Below are positions 44,237 to 53,124 of a stretch of DNA of 64,000 bases, in pieces (the first letter of the stretch is position 1; each line of letters opens with the position of its first letter). The translations under genes were made by a program, and so were the position numbers. A model generated the notes under the pieces. The model saw only the letters and a program-made list of their open reading frames with translations. It was not told where the DNA came from and searched no databases. This DNA is from Myxococcus eversor (GTDB lineage: Bacteria > Myxococcota > Myxococcia > Myxococcales > Myxococcaceae), in NCBI RefSeq assembly GCF_010894455.1, contig NZ_JAAIXY010000030.1:62001-126000 (forward strand), in the 5' to 3' direction.

Positions 44237-45045
44237 GGCAGGACTCCCCATCGTGGAAGGACTCGTAACGCAGGAGCACCAAGCGCTTCCCGATAGATCG
44301 CCTTCTGGGTCATGCCTCCGTAGGCATGGCCCGCCGGGTACTTGCGCCATGGTGTCACGTCCGTTGCGATGCATGGAAACTTGAAGTCGTAGATGACGTG
44401 GGCGTCAAGCGGATTTCCATTGTGGATGACGAGATCGGGAACCAGTGTTCCTTTCAGCTCCTCGCCACAGCCCGACTTGAGGAGGCCTCGGGTCTCTTCC
44501 TCGCTGACCATTGAGAGAGTTCCTCGCGAACTGTCGCAACGGTAGCGCTGCTCGCGGCTGAAGCCCCCAGGGATGATTTTCTCAAGGGCCGCTTCACTAC
44601 AGTCGAGTGCCACGCGATGCATGAGGCACCCGAGCTGCATCGCCAGGGTCATCCTGCGGTTGGACGCGTCATCGATGCGCGACTCATTGCACTCTCCACG
44701 GGTCGGTACCCGTCCACCCAGGTGTTCGATCAGCACGGAGGAGCGAGCCTGGTCGGCGCACTCCTTGAGGCGCTCCTCGATGATCGCCTGGGTGGCGGAG
44801 TCCAGAACCCGAAGCGCAGCAACTGCGGTCCGAGTAGCGGACGCCATGGCTTGAATCGGCCGGACCGTGGGGACGACGGCTTCCTCCCCTGCGGCGCGTA
44901 CGCACAGCTCCGGCCTGTGTCGGCAACTATTGGACGCCGAGTCGAACGCATAGCGCCCCGTCGACGCACGCTCCGGTGTCCCCGCGCAGGCCGCGAGGAA
45001 CACCGTCCATCCCGTCACCCACAGCCGACGCCAGATTCGCTCCAT
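44233..45045 (-). CDS. Lipoprotein nuclease-like toxin, cassette 1
   Basis: 270 residues. A lipoprotein signal (lipobox LAAC, Cys 20) predicts outer-membrane lipidation. Residues 20-110 are shared almost identically with the toxin of cassette 2. The C-terminal domain has PD (203-204), a Tyr-Asp-Phe-Lys (D220, K222) and a QxxxY (247-251), together forming a PD-(D/E)XK nuclease core: PDLVIHNGNP...YDFKFPC. Lipoprotein toxins passed between cells by outer-membrane exchange (SitA family) have this build. The start at ATG 45045 is preceded by GAGGGTCGAGG. Toxicity and transfer are inferred. Confidence 0.78.
   Translation of the reverse strand: MERIWRRLWVTGWTVFLAACAGTPERASTGRYAFDSASNSCRHRPELCVRAAGEEAVVPTVRPIQAMASATRTAVAALRVLDSATQAIIEERLKECADQARSSVLIEHLGGRVPTRGECNESRIDDASNRRMTLAMQLGCLMHRVALDCSEAALEKIIPGGFSREQRYRCDSSRGTLSMVSEEETRGLLKSGCGEELKGTLVPDLVIHNGNPLDAHVIYDFKFPCIATDVTPWRKYPAGHAYGGMTQKAIYREALGAPALRVLPRWGVLP
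44726..45045 (-). repeat. Direct repeat, toxin 5' module, copy 1
   Basis: Nearly identical, with only scattered differences, to 46556-46875 (offset 1830). It encodes the signal peptide and shared N-terminal domain of both toxins. Confidence 0.9.
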
Positions 45046-45154
45046 CCTCGACCCTCGTTCTTCTCGCCATGGTGTCGCGGATGGAATCCAGGTCCCACTC
45101 TGGGTCTCAAATATTGGAGTTTGCGTGTCGAGTGAAATGGTCACCCTTCGTGCC

Positions 45155-45490
45155 TCAATCGAGGAAGCGGCGCTCCCAGCGAAGCAGTTCGTCCTCGGAG
45201 AGGACCTCGATATAGGGGTGTTGCTCGCGAAAGAGCCACGGTTCCAGGACGCGGGCCAGCTCGCGGTAGGATGGGAGGGCGTCGCCTAGGAGGGTGTCAC
45301 CGGCTTCGGGCCAAGGGCCCAGGGTGATGACGGCGCGATCTCCGGGCAAGGCCTCGGCGGTGGTGCCTGGGGCACGGAGTTGTTCTCGGAGTGCTGATAC
45401 GCCGCCGAGCCCCGCGAGTGCCGGCTGTCCGAGGAAGGTGAGCCATGCGGGTCCTCGCACGCGGAGGCCGATATCCCAGGAGACATGATT
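45155..45490 (-). repeat. Recombined repeat, immunity 3' end, copy 2
   Basis: Counterpart of 43328-43663. Encodes the conserved C-terminal third of the second immunity protein. Confidence 0.75.
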
Positions 45491-46063
45491 CAGTGAGAGC
45501 AGGTCCAGGCCTGGATAGCGAAAGCAGAGGGCCCGGACCTCGGGAGCGACACCCACGACGTCGAACTCACCATCGAAAGCGAGTCCTGCGTGTCCGGAAG
45601 AGAAGGGCAGGTTTGTCGCCAGGTCCAAAGCGAGCTTTCGCATTGACTCGGGCCCATGCGCATCGAGGAATTCAGTCGGTAGCAAGAACCGAATCGCGCT
45701 CATGGCGTCCTGCGAACGCGTGAAAGGTGTCGGCGCCTCAGGCTTGCCGAGGAAGTCGAAACCGTAACCGTCCTCGGGCGATTGGCTCCTCAGTTGAATC
45801 ATGGGGCAACTGGCTTGCAGAAGCCCCGCTCGGACATGGTCCCACCCGGCGGAATCGAGAGGGCACCATTCACCCTCTGAAGATGCGTACAGCCCGAGTG
45901 CCTCGGGACCGACAGCCTCGACGAAGTGCTTCATTGCAAGAAGCACCCGCTGACGGAGGTCCAAGTGCCCACCTGGAATGTAGAGGCAGACGCTCAGGCT
46001 CTCGCGGAGCAGTAGCGCACCGTTCGCGGCCTGCTGGCGAATCCGTGGGTAGTGCTCAGTCAC
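45155..46063 (-). CDS. DUF3396-type immunity protein, cassette 2
   Basis: 302 residues, same family and length as the immunity protein of cassette 1: SGHAGLAFDGEFDVVG, CFRYPGLDLLSLNHVSWDIG and the identical tail LLRWERRFLD. The N-terminal half (for example TEHYPRIRQQAANGALLLRE) differs clearly, which should give toxin specificity. The ATG overlaps the stop of its toxin (ATGA). A 109-base gap with no gene separates it from the next toxin. Confidence 0.82.
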   Translation of the reverse strand: MTEHYPRIRQQAANGALLLRESLSVCLYIPGGHLDLRQRVLLAMKHFVEAVGPEALGLYASSEGEWCPLDSAGWDHVRAGLLQASCPMIQLRSQSPEDGYGFDFLGKPEAPTPFTRSQDAMSAIRFLLPTEFLDAHGPESMRKLALDLATNLPFSSGHAGLAFDGEFDVVGVAPEVRALCFRYPGLDLLSLNHVSWDIGLRVRGPAWLTFLGQPALAGLGGVSALREQLRAPGTTAEALPGDRAVITLGPWPEAGDTLLGDALPSYRELARVLEPWLFREQHPYIEVLSEDELLRWERRFLD

Positions 46064-46875
46064 CGGACGACTCCAATTCGCGGGACGACGCGCCGGACCA
46101 CGCGAGTGCCCAGGGCGCGTTCATAGAGCAACTGTTGATCGAGTCCTTGATGAGGCCCTTCCTCGTACCGCCTCCATGAAGGAGCGCGGTCGGTGTTGAC
46201 GCACGGAAACTTGAAGTCGTAGACGGCCGAGGCCACCAGCGGATCTCCCTCATGGATGATCACATCAGGGACCAGCGTACCCTTCAGTTCCTCCCCACAG
46301 CCAAGGCGCAGGAGGAGTCGTGCATCCCCTTCACTGATCTGCTGGAGGATGCCCGTATCGCCATCGAACCGAAAGCGTTGCTCCAGGCTGAATCGCCCGG
46401 GTCTGAGTTCTTCAAGGGCTTCGTGGGTACAGACCAGGGCTGCTCGGTGTATGAGACATCCGAGGTGCATGGCGAGTGTGAGTCGGCGCCCTGAGCTGGC
46501 ATCCGTCACGATAGCGCTGCATTCCACAGGCGTGGGGCTTCGACCAGCCCATTTGTCGATCAGCACGGAGGAGCGAGCCTGGTCGGCGCACTCCTTGAGG
46601 CGCTCCTCGATGATCGCCTGGGTGGCGGAGTCCAGAACCCGAAGCGCAGCAACTGCGGTCCGAGTAGCGGACACCATGGCTTGAATCGGCCGGACAGGAG
46701 GGATGACGGCTTCCTCCCCTGCGGCGCGTACGCACAGCTCCGGCCTGTGTCGGCAACTATTGGACGCCGAATCGAACGCGTAGCGCCCCGTCGATGCGCG
46801 CTCCGGTGTCCCCGCGCAGGCAGCGAGGAACATCGCCCATCCCGTCACCCACAGGCGCCGCCAGTCTCGTTCCAT
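46060..46875 (-). CDS. Lipoprotein nuclease-like toxin, cassette 2
   Basis: 271 residues, paralogue of the cassette 1 toxin. The N-terminal module, including lipobox LAAC (Cys 20), is almost identical; the C-terminal domain has diverged but keeps PD (203-204), YDFK (D220, K222) and QxxxY (247-251) at the same positions, so the motif is under constraint. Start at ATG 46875; longer readings extend into the intergenic region shared with the MBL gene. First gene of the four-gene, two-cassette array. Likely target: nucleic acid of a competing or non-kin cell. Confidence 0.78.
   Translation of the reverse strand: MERDWRRLWVTGWAMFLAACAGTPERASTGRYAFDSASNSCRHRPELCVRAAGEEAVIPPVRPIQAMVSATRTAVAALRVLDSATQAIIEERLKECADQARSSVLIDKWAGRSPTPVECSAIVTDASSGRRLTLAMHLGCLIHRAALVCTHEALEELRPGRFSLEQRFRFDGDTGILQQISEGDARLLLRLGCGEELKGTLVPDVIIHEGDPLVASAVYDFKFPCVNTDRAPSWRRYEEGPHQGLDQQLLYERALGTRVVRRVVPRIGVVR
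46556..46875 (-). repeat. Direct repeat, toxin 5' module, copy 2
   Basis: Nearly identical to 44726-45045. Such blocks allow homologous recombination between cassettes and swapping of C-terminal toxin domains. Confidence 0.9.
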
Positions 46876-46971
46876 CCGGAGTCCTCGTTCCACGCGCATC
46901 ATGCATGCAGCTGGCACTCGTACCCCACGGTGGGTTGCGACCAGGGCCCCAGTCACGCCATAAACACGGCG

Positions 46972-47820
46972 ATGCTCACCGAGGTCCAGGCAGGCCCCTA
47001 TACCGTCCGAGGCATCTCCGTCGGCGGCGTCTACACCTCCCTCCAGGTCCCCGAATTGGACGTGGTGCTCGACGCGGGTATCCCCATCCGCTCGTTCGCG
47101 GGCTCCGACCGCATCTTCCTCAGTCACGCCCATCCCGACCACGCCAGCGGCCTCGGCTCATTGCTCGGCATCCGTCGCCTCCTGGGGAAGGGCGCTCCCA
47201 CCGTCTACCTCCCAGCGGAAATCGAGGCCCCCGTCCACGAGGCCCTCGGCGTGCTCACCCGCCTCCATCACACGGACATGGATGTGCGGACCGTCCCCAT
47301 GCTCCCCGGGGATATCCAGCCGCTCGGGCAAGGCCTTCACGTTCGCGCCTTCCGCACGCACCATCCCGTCCCTTCGCTCGGCTACCAGTTCATCCGCCGC
47401 GTCTCCAAGCTGCGCCCCGAGTTCCTCGGTCTGCCGCCCCAGGAGATCGCCCAGCGCCGCAGGGCCGGCGAGAACCTCCTCACCGAGGTCGACCACCTGG
47501 AGCTGGCCTATGCCACCGACACACTCGCTCGCGTGCTGGAGACCGAGCCGTCCCTGTTCGACTCACGCGTCCTCATCATCGAGGCCACCTTCGTCGACCC
47601 GAAGCGCCCCGTGCAGGACGCCAGAGACCGCGCCCATCTCCACCTCGACGAGCTCATCGCGCAGGCCGACCGCTTCCACAACGAAGCCCTCGTCCTCATG
47701 CACTTCAGCCAGTCCCTCGGCCCGCAGGAAGTGCATGCCCTGATTCGCGAGCGCCTCCCATCCACGCTCGCCGAGCGCGTCCACGTCTTCGCCCCCGAGT
47801 CCGGTCGCTGGTTCGGCTGA
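46972..47820 (+). CDS. Metallo-beta-lactamase-fold hydrolase (RNase Z-like)
   Basis: 282 residues. HxHxDH motif SHAHPDHASG (about 45-50), GYQFIRR region and later metal ligands YATDT and MHFSQS follow the RNase Z/ElaC-like order. Whether it is a true tRNase Z or another MBL nuclease or hydrolase cannot be said. Start at ATG 46972. Divergent from the toxin array across 96 bases. Confidence 0.82.
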   Translation: MLTEVQAGPYTVRGISVGGVYTSLQVPELDVVLDAGIPIRSFAGSDRIFLSHAHPDHASGLGSLLGIRRLLGKGAPTVYLPAEIEAPVHEALGVLTRLHHTDMDVRTVPMLPGDIQPLGQGLHVRAFRTHHPVPSLGYQFIRRVSKLRPEFLGLPPQEIAQRRRAGENLLTEVDHLELAYATDTLARVLETEPSLFDSRVLIIEATFVDPKRPVQDARDRAHLHLDELIAQADRFHNEALVLMHFSQSLGPQEVHALIRERLPSTLAERVHVFAPESGRWFG

Positions 47821-47836
47821 ACCTCTCGCCACCGAC

Positions 47837-48430
47837 TCAGTCGGGCCTCAGCGCCTCCAACTCCGCGAGCACCGCGCGCAGCTCCGGGGCATCCAGCGCC
47901 TTCGCCACCGACGCGAAGAACTCAGAGAGATCTCCAGCACCCTGGTACTCGTAGACACACGCCTGGAGGCCCATCTCCAAGCGGTCCACCTGGCGCACCA
48001 GCCGTCCCTCGAACGAACTTCCCTGCTCGTACTCGTCCCACAGCGCCAGGTACTCCGCGCCACGTGGCAGCTTGCCCACGAGCTGCTCCATCGCGCGGCG
48101 CTCCATCGCGTGCTTGTCCTCGCGTCCCACTCCGTCATGCGGCGTGAGGTCGCCCACGTACGCCTCGCCCAGGTCATGCAGCAGCGCGATGCGCATCGCC
48201 CGTCCCGCGTCCGCTTCCGGGAAGTGACTGTCCACGATGAACAGCGAGAGCAGCGCGACGAACAGCGAGTGCTCGGCCACGCTCTCACACCGCTCCTGTG
48301 CAATCCCCACCCGCAGCCACCCCTGGCGGAAGAGCTGCTTCAGGTGGTTCAGCTCGAAGTACGTCTCGATGAGCGGGAGCGTCTTGCGCCCTCCGAGCAG
48401 GGCGATGGGCGGCGAGCTCTTCGTCTTCAT
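47837..48430 (-). CDS. HD-domain protein, YfbR/HDDC2-like nucleotidase
   Basis: 197 residues. His in SVAEHSLFVALLSL, the HD pair in LLHDLGEAYVGD, Asp in QVDRLEMGLQ: the H...HD...D set of HD hydrolases. The arrangement fits YfbR/HDDC2 5'-deoxynucleotidases. Start at ATG 48430; a longer reading adds a low-complexity leader. It is tail-to-tail with the MBL gene. Confidence 0.82.
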   Translation of the reverse strand: MKTKSSPPIALLGGRKTLPLIETYFELNHLKQLFRQGWLRVGIAQERCESVAEHSLFVALLSLFIVDSHFPEADAGRAMRIALLHDLGEAYVGDLTPHDGVGREDKHAMERRAMEQLVGKLPRGAEYLALWDEYEQGSSFEGRLVRQVDRLEMGLQACVYEYQGAGDLSEFFASVAKALDAPELRAVLAELEALRPD

Positions 48431-48608
48431 GCTTCCCTTCACGCTACACCCAGGCGCCCCTCGGACTCCCGTACTCCAGGTGGGGCCGCGGTGCCTCCCG
48501 GTGCGCATTTCGGAGGGGCGCGTGATTTCACCCCTCACCTCGGCTAGACGGAGGGCGAGGGGCCAGGTCCGCGACGTCGGGCACGGTCCGGAGGAGGGGG
48601 AAGCACCC

Positions 48609-50837
48609 ATGAAGTCTTCGGCTCGTCAGTCCCAAGGTGTGTCGCGAGGTGTGCTCGTCGCCGCGCTGTTCGTGAGTGTCCTCGCGTGCAAGCAGGAGCT
48701 GCCCACTCCGCCGCCAGCGCCGCCCCCACCTGTCGCCGCCGTGGAGCCAGAGGACCCTCCCTTCCCCGAGCAGGCCTTGCCGCTCCCCGCCGAGGTGGCT
48801 CAGGTCGCCGCCGAGCCCACGAAGCCTCCCGAGCCTCCCTTCACCGGAGACCTCCCCGCGCTGCGCAAGCGCGGCGTCCTCCGCATCCTCGTGGAAGGCA
48901 CCGATGAAGACTTCCTGCCGCGTCAGGGCACGCCCCGCTCGCAGGACCGCGCGATGCTGGAGCGCTTCGCCGCGCAGCACTCGCTGACCGCCGAGTTCGT
49001 CGCCGTGGAGCGCTTCGACCAGCTCATCCCCGCACTGCGAGAAGGGCACGGAGACGTCATCGCCGCGGACCTGACGGTGACACCCGAGCGCTCCACCGAG
49101 CTGGCCTTCACCCGTCCCCTGGCCCTGGTGAGCGAAGTCGTCGTGGGCAAGCGGGGCTCGGCAGGGCTGCCACGCAAGCCGGAGGAACTCGCGGCGCGTA
49201 CCGTGCACGTGCGCGCCAGCTCCACCTTCGCCACATCTCTCGCCGCGCTCGCGAAGGAGAAGGCCCCCGGCCTCACCATCGAGCCCGTGCCCGAGAGCAT
49301 CGACTCCGAGGAGCTGGCGTGGAAGGTGTCCCGAGGAGAAGTCCCGCTCACCGTCGTGGACAGTCACCTGCTCGCCGCAATCCAGACCTACAACCCGGAC
49401 GTGGAGGCGCTCTTCCCCATCGCGGAGAAGCGCGCCCTCGCCTGGGCCGTGCGACCCGAGAACCCCGCGCTGCGTGGCGCCCTGGATGCCTTCCTCGTGG
49501 AGCGCGCACTCACCGACCACCGGGAGCAACTGTTCACGGGGGACCTCGACGCCATCCGCAAGCGAGGCGTGCTGCGTGTCCTGACGCGCAACAGTCCCGT
49601 CACCTACTACCTGCACCGAGGCGAACAGGCCGGCTTCGACTACGCGATGGCCAAGCTCGCCGCCGAGGCACTCAAGGTGCGGCTGGAGGTGGTGGTGCCT
49701 CCTTCATACGACGAGCTCCTCACCTGGCTGAAGGAGGGCAGGGGCGATGTGATTGCCGCCGCGTTCACCGTCACGGCGGAGCGGCAGCGCGAGGTGGCCT
49801 TCAGTCGCCCCTATCTCTTCGTGGATGAAGTCATCGTGCAGCGCGTGGGCGCACCGAAGCCCGCCTCCGTGACGGACTTGAAGGGCGCTGTGGTCCATGT
49901 CCGGCGCTCGTCCAGCCACTTCGCCACGCTCACGGCCGCGTCGACGGTGCACGGCTTCACCGTCGTGGAGGCGCCCGAGGACCAGGACGCGGAGACCCTC
50001 ATCGACCAGGTGGCGCGCGGAGAGATTCCCTACACCGTGACGGACAGCCACATCCTCGCCGCCGAGCGCGTGTACCGCGATGACGTGGAGGCCGCGTTGA
50101 CGCTGCCAGGGGAGGGCCCTCGCGCGGGACCAGAGGGCCAGTACGGCATCGCCTTCGCCGTGCGCCCGCGGAACGTGAAGTTGCTAGCCTTCCTCGACGG
50201 CTTCGTGAAGAAGACCTACCGGGGCACCGAGTACAACCTGGCCCGCCGTCGCTACTTCGAGGGCCACCGGAGCGAGGCGCCCGCGACGACGGAAGCGGCG
50301 GCGCTCACCGGTGCCATCTCGCCCTATGACGTGCTGGTACAATCCTACTCGCAGCGCTACGGCCTGGACTGGCGGCTGATGGTGGCGCAGATGTTCCAGG
50401 AGAGCCGGTTCGACCCACGGGCACAGAGCTGGGTCGGCGCGCAGGGCCTCTTCCAGGTGATGCCCGGCACGGGCAAGGAGCTGGGCTTTCGCAAGCTGGA
50501 GGACCCGGAGCAGGGCATCCACGCGGGGGTGAAGTACATGCACCAGCTCATTGGCCGCATCGCCCCGGAGATTCCCTTCAAGCAACGACTGCGCTTCGCG
50601 CTGGCCTCCTACAACGCGGGGCTCGGGCACGTGCTGGACGCTCGGCGGCTGGCGCAGGAGCAGGGGCTGGACCCCAACCGCTGGTTCGGCAACGTGGAGA
50701 AGGCGATGCTCCTCTTGGAGAAGCCCCAGCACTACCGCCGCGCGCGACACGGTTATTGCCGGGGCTCCGAGCCCGTGAAGTACGTCTCCGAAATCCAGAC
50801 GCGCTACGGCAACTACGTCGCCGTCGTGCAGCACTGA
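48609..50837 (+). CDS. MltF-like lipoprotein: two solute-binding domains plus lytic transglycosylase
   Basis: 742 residues. Lipoprotein signal (FVSVLAC), Pro-rich spacer (about 27-75), then two tandem SBP-type domains, each starting with the same phrase (GDLPALRKRGVLRILV about 80; GDLDAIRKRGVLRVLT about 313), and a C-terminal SLT domain (QMFQESRFDP with the catalytic Glu, GAQGLFQVMPGTG, YNAGLGHV). Classical MltF has one solute-binding domain that controls the transglycosylase; here it is doubled. Start at ATG 48609. Divergent from the HD gene. Confidence 0.9.
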   Translation: MKSSARQSQGVSRGVLVAALFVSVLACKQELPTPPPAPPPPVAAVEPEDPPFPEQALPLPAEVAQVAAEPTKPPEPPFTGDLPALRKRGVLRILVEGTDEDFLPRQGTPRSQDRAMLERFAAQHSLTAEFVAVERFDQLIPALREGHGDVIAADLTVTPERSTELAFTRPLALVSEVVVGKRGSAGLPRKPEELAARTVHVRASSTFATSLAALAKEKAPGLTIEPVPESIDSEELAWKVSRGEVPLTVVDSHLLAAIQTYNPDVEALFPIAEKRALAWAVRPENPALRGALDAFLVERALTDHREQLFTGDLDAIRKRGVLRVLTRNSPVTYYLHRGEQAGFDYAMAKLAAEALKVRLEVVVPPSYDELLTWLKEGRGDVIAAAFTVTAERQREVAFSRPYLFVDEVIVQRVGAPKPASVTDLKGAVVHVRRSSSHFATLTAASTVHGFTVVEAPEDQDAETLIDQVARGEIPYTVTDSHILAAERVYRDDVEAALTLPGEGPRAGPEGQYGIAFAVRPRNVKLLAFLDGFVKKTYRGTEYNLARRRYFEGHRSEAPATTEAAALTGAISPYDVLVQSYSQRYGLDWRLMVAQMFQESRFDPRAQSWVGAQGLFQVMPGTGKELGFRKLEDPEQGIHAGVKYMHQLIGRIAPEIPFKQRLRFALASYNAGLGHVLDARRLAQEQGLDPNRWFGNVEKAMLLLEKPQHYRRARHGYCRGSEPVKYVSEIQTRYGNYVAVVQH

Positions 50838-50838
50838 C

Positions 50839-51549
50839 TCAGAGGTCGACGCCCACGTACGCGGCGGCCCAGGGGCCACTGAGGGACACGGAGAACGTGT
50901 CGGGGGCTGAGTCCTCCACCATGCCGAAGCTCTGCGCCTGCTTCACGTACTGCGTGTAGCCCACGTTGACTCGGGTGTGGACCCAGCGGCTGAGCTGGTA
51001 GTGGAGCGCCGCCGAGCCGCCTCCGCCGAAGAGCCATTTCCGGACGCGCCGCTGAAAGAACGCCGAGCCAGGGTCCGGATTCGTCGCACCGTCGGGGGGC
51101 ACCGTCGCGAACATCCGTCCAGACGCGAGGCTGACCTCGGACGCGGCGCCGAAGAGGTTGAGGCCCAGCAGCAACTTGCCCGTCAGCGCGAAGCGCTTCT
51201 CGAACCCCGGCCTCACCGAGAGGATCTGCAGGTCATCCCCCGTCAGGTGCCAGTCCACGCCGTTGGTCCACCACCAGTCGCTCCGGCCCGAACTCCGCAC
51301 CATGTTGAAGTGCAGCCCGCCTGACAGCCGCGTCGCGCTGGCACGAGTCCCCAGCGTGCTCGTCTCGTTCCGCCAGTCGAGCATGTAGGCCGTCGGGTGC
51401 TGCATCCGCCCCCACGAGCCCCCGAACTCCACCGAGAGCTGTGGAGGCCGCCCCGCCATGCCTGACTCGGGCTCCGGCGGAACGGAGGCCCCGGCCACGA
51501 AGGCCGGGCCCAGGGTGAGCAACATTCCGATGCCGAACAGCGTGCGCAT
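50839..51549 (-). CDS. Outer-membrane or exported beta-rich protein
   Basis: 236 residues with a signal peptide (1-20). Alternating strands with aromatic residues (SVEFGGSWGRMQHPTAY, HTRVNVGYTQYVKQ) and a final GVDL suggest a small outer-membrane barrel of about 8-10 strands. The family is not recognised. It is tail-to-tail with the MltF-like gene, one base apart, and 12 bases downstream of the first DUF4139 gene, with which it may be co-transcribed. Confidence 0.6.
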   Translation of the reverse strand: MRTLFGIGMLLTLGPAFVAGASVPPEPESGMAGRPPQLSVEFGGSWGRMQHPTAYMLDWRNETSTLGTRASATRLSGGLHFNMVRSSGRSDWWWTNGVDWHLTGDDLQILSVRPGFEKRFALTGKLLLGLNLFGAASEVSLASGRMFATVPPDGATNPDPGSAFFQRRVRKWLFGGGGSAALHYQLSRWVHTRVNVGYTQYVKQAQSFGMVEDSAPDTFSVSLSGPWAAAYVGVDL

Positions 51550-51561
51550 GACGAGCCTCCT

Positions 51562-53124
51562 CTACAGCCCCGCGACCTTCGAGGCGCTGCTCACCGTATA
51601 GACCAGGGTCAGCTCCTGCTGGGAACGCGGCGGCGCCGTCAGCTCGAAGCGGGCGATGCCTTCTGAACTGACGCGCGTGGGCGCGGGCTTTGTGGAGTCC
51701 TTCAGGAGCGTCACCTCCACCGACTCCACCTCGGACACGGGAATCCGCTCCTCCAGCGCCACCGCCGCGGGGTGGGCACTCATGTTGGAGAGGAACATCT
51801 TCACGTGGTGCGTCTTCACCTTGCGTCCCGTCAGGCGGCCCGTCTCCTCCTGGAGGTCCGTCTGCCGAGCCACCCGGAGCGAGTCCTCGCTGCCGAAACC
51901 CAGCCGCACGCGCTCGCCCTTGCCCGTGAAGCGCAGCTGCGAGCGGCCCACATAGCCACTCGCCCGCACCAGGTCCACGGGACCCGCGAGCAGCACCGCC
52001 GGGCCCACGTTGTCGAACCGGGCCACGCGATGCGCCAGCGGTGACAGCTCCGGGCACACCAGCAGCTCGGACGCCGCGGGCGCGGTGAAGTGGAACATGG
52101 GCACGCGGTGCGGCTCCCCGTCCGAGGGCACCGTGGTGCGATGGGCCGCCGCGAGCGTCAACGCCTCGCCGCCGTCGTCCATGCCCGGCAGACCGTCATC
52201 ACGCTTCGCCGCCGCGCCTTCGCCCGTCGTCTGGATGACCTCCTCGCGGATGGCCACCTCCACGACCTGCTTCTCGCGCTCCGTCTTGTCCCGCAGGAAG
52301 AGCCAGTCCGTCTCCAGCCGGGGCGGCGTGGCCCCCAGCGTGGGGCGCGCGGTGGAGAACGCCAGCTCCACGTCCTTCCAGTCCTCCTCCGTGCGCTGCC
52401 ACACCACGGCCTCGCACTCCAACTGCACCGTCGGCGCCGTGCCGGTGGTGGACGACTCCAGCGTCGCCCGGTAGGCCGGGCGCCAGGCCGCGCAGGGCAC
52501 CAGGTAGGTGATGGACAACAGCGCCGTGCCGCCCGCGGGGTGGCCCACCTCCAGCTCGGCATGGACGTCGAGCTTCGCCTCCGCCTGCTGCGTCCCGGAC
52601 AGCGCGCGCCGGGCCTCCTCGAGTTGTTGGTGCAGGCGCTGCTCGTCCCGCAGCGCGAGGCGCAGGGCCTCTTCGGAGGCGTCCAGCTCCCGGCGCACGG
52701 TGTCGAGCTGCTGCTTCCATTCCTCGGCCCGGGTGTTGCCGCCACCGGCCTGCTCGGAGATGGCGCGGTACACGTCCGCGTGCGCGGTGGTGAGCAGTCC
52801 GTGCCGCGTGCTCTGCCGCTCGCGGTCCGCGCGAGCCTGCCGCTCCTGTGTCTCCAGCTTTGCCACGCGCCGCCCCAAATCGGTGGCGTGCTCGCGCCGG
52901 GTTTCGGGAGGCTGGGGCTTCTTCGCGCGCCGGACGCGCGCCTGGGACACAGTGCCGCCGGCCAGCTTCGCCTGGAGCGAGCGGTCCACCGCCAGCGGGG
53001 ACAGCCCCGCGATGACCAGGCGCTGGGCTCCGGGCACCAGCGGGACTTCACCTCGGCGCTCGACGAGCGCGCGATCTTCCAGGACCGTGACTTTGACGAC
53101 CGGCAGGGTGAGGGGCGTGCTCAT
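51562..53124 (-). CDS. DUF4139 protein (mucoidy inhibitor-like)
   Basis: 520 residues. N-terminal DUF4140-like beta domain (VTVLEDRALVERRGEVPLVP), a coiled-coil central part (about 75-180) and a DUF4139 beta-rich domain to the C-terminus. No signal peptide. Same architecture as mucoidy inhibitor A-type proteins, function unknown. ATG 53124 shares its A with the TGA of the preceding paralogue (TGATG), so both are coupled. Confidence 0.8.
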   Translation of the reverse strand: MSTPLTLPVVKVTVLEDRALVERRGEVPLVPGAQRLVIAGLSPLAVDRSLQAKLAGGTVSQARVRRAKKPQPPETRREHATDLGRRVAKLETQERQARADRERQSTRHGLLTTAHADVYRAISEQAGGGNTRAEEWKQQLDTVRRELDASEEALRLALRDEQRLHQQLEEARRALSGTQQAEAKLDVHAELEVGHPAGGTALLSITYLVPCAAWRPAYRATLESSTTGTAPTVQLECEAVVWQRTEEDWKDVELAFSTARPTLGATPPRLETDWLFLRDKTEREKQVVEVAIREEVIQTTGEGAAAKRDDGLPGMDDGGEALTLAAAHRTTVPSDGEPHRVPMFHFTAPAASELLVCPELSPLAHRVARFDNVGPAVLLAGPVDLVRASGYVGRSQLRFTGKGERVRLGFGSEDSLRVARQTDLQEETGRLTGRKVKTHHVKMFLSNMSAHPAAVALEERIPVSEVESVEVTLLKDSTKPAPTRVSSEGIARFELTAPPRSQQELTLVYTVSSASKVAGL

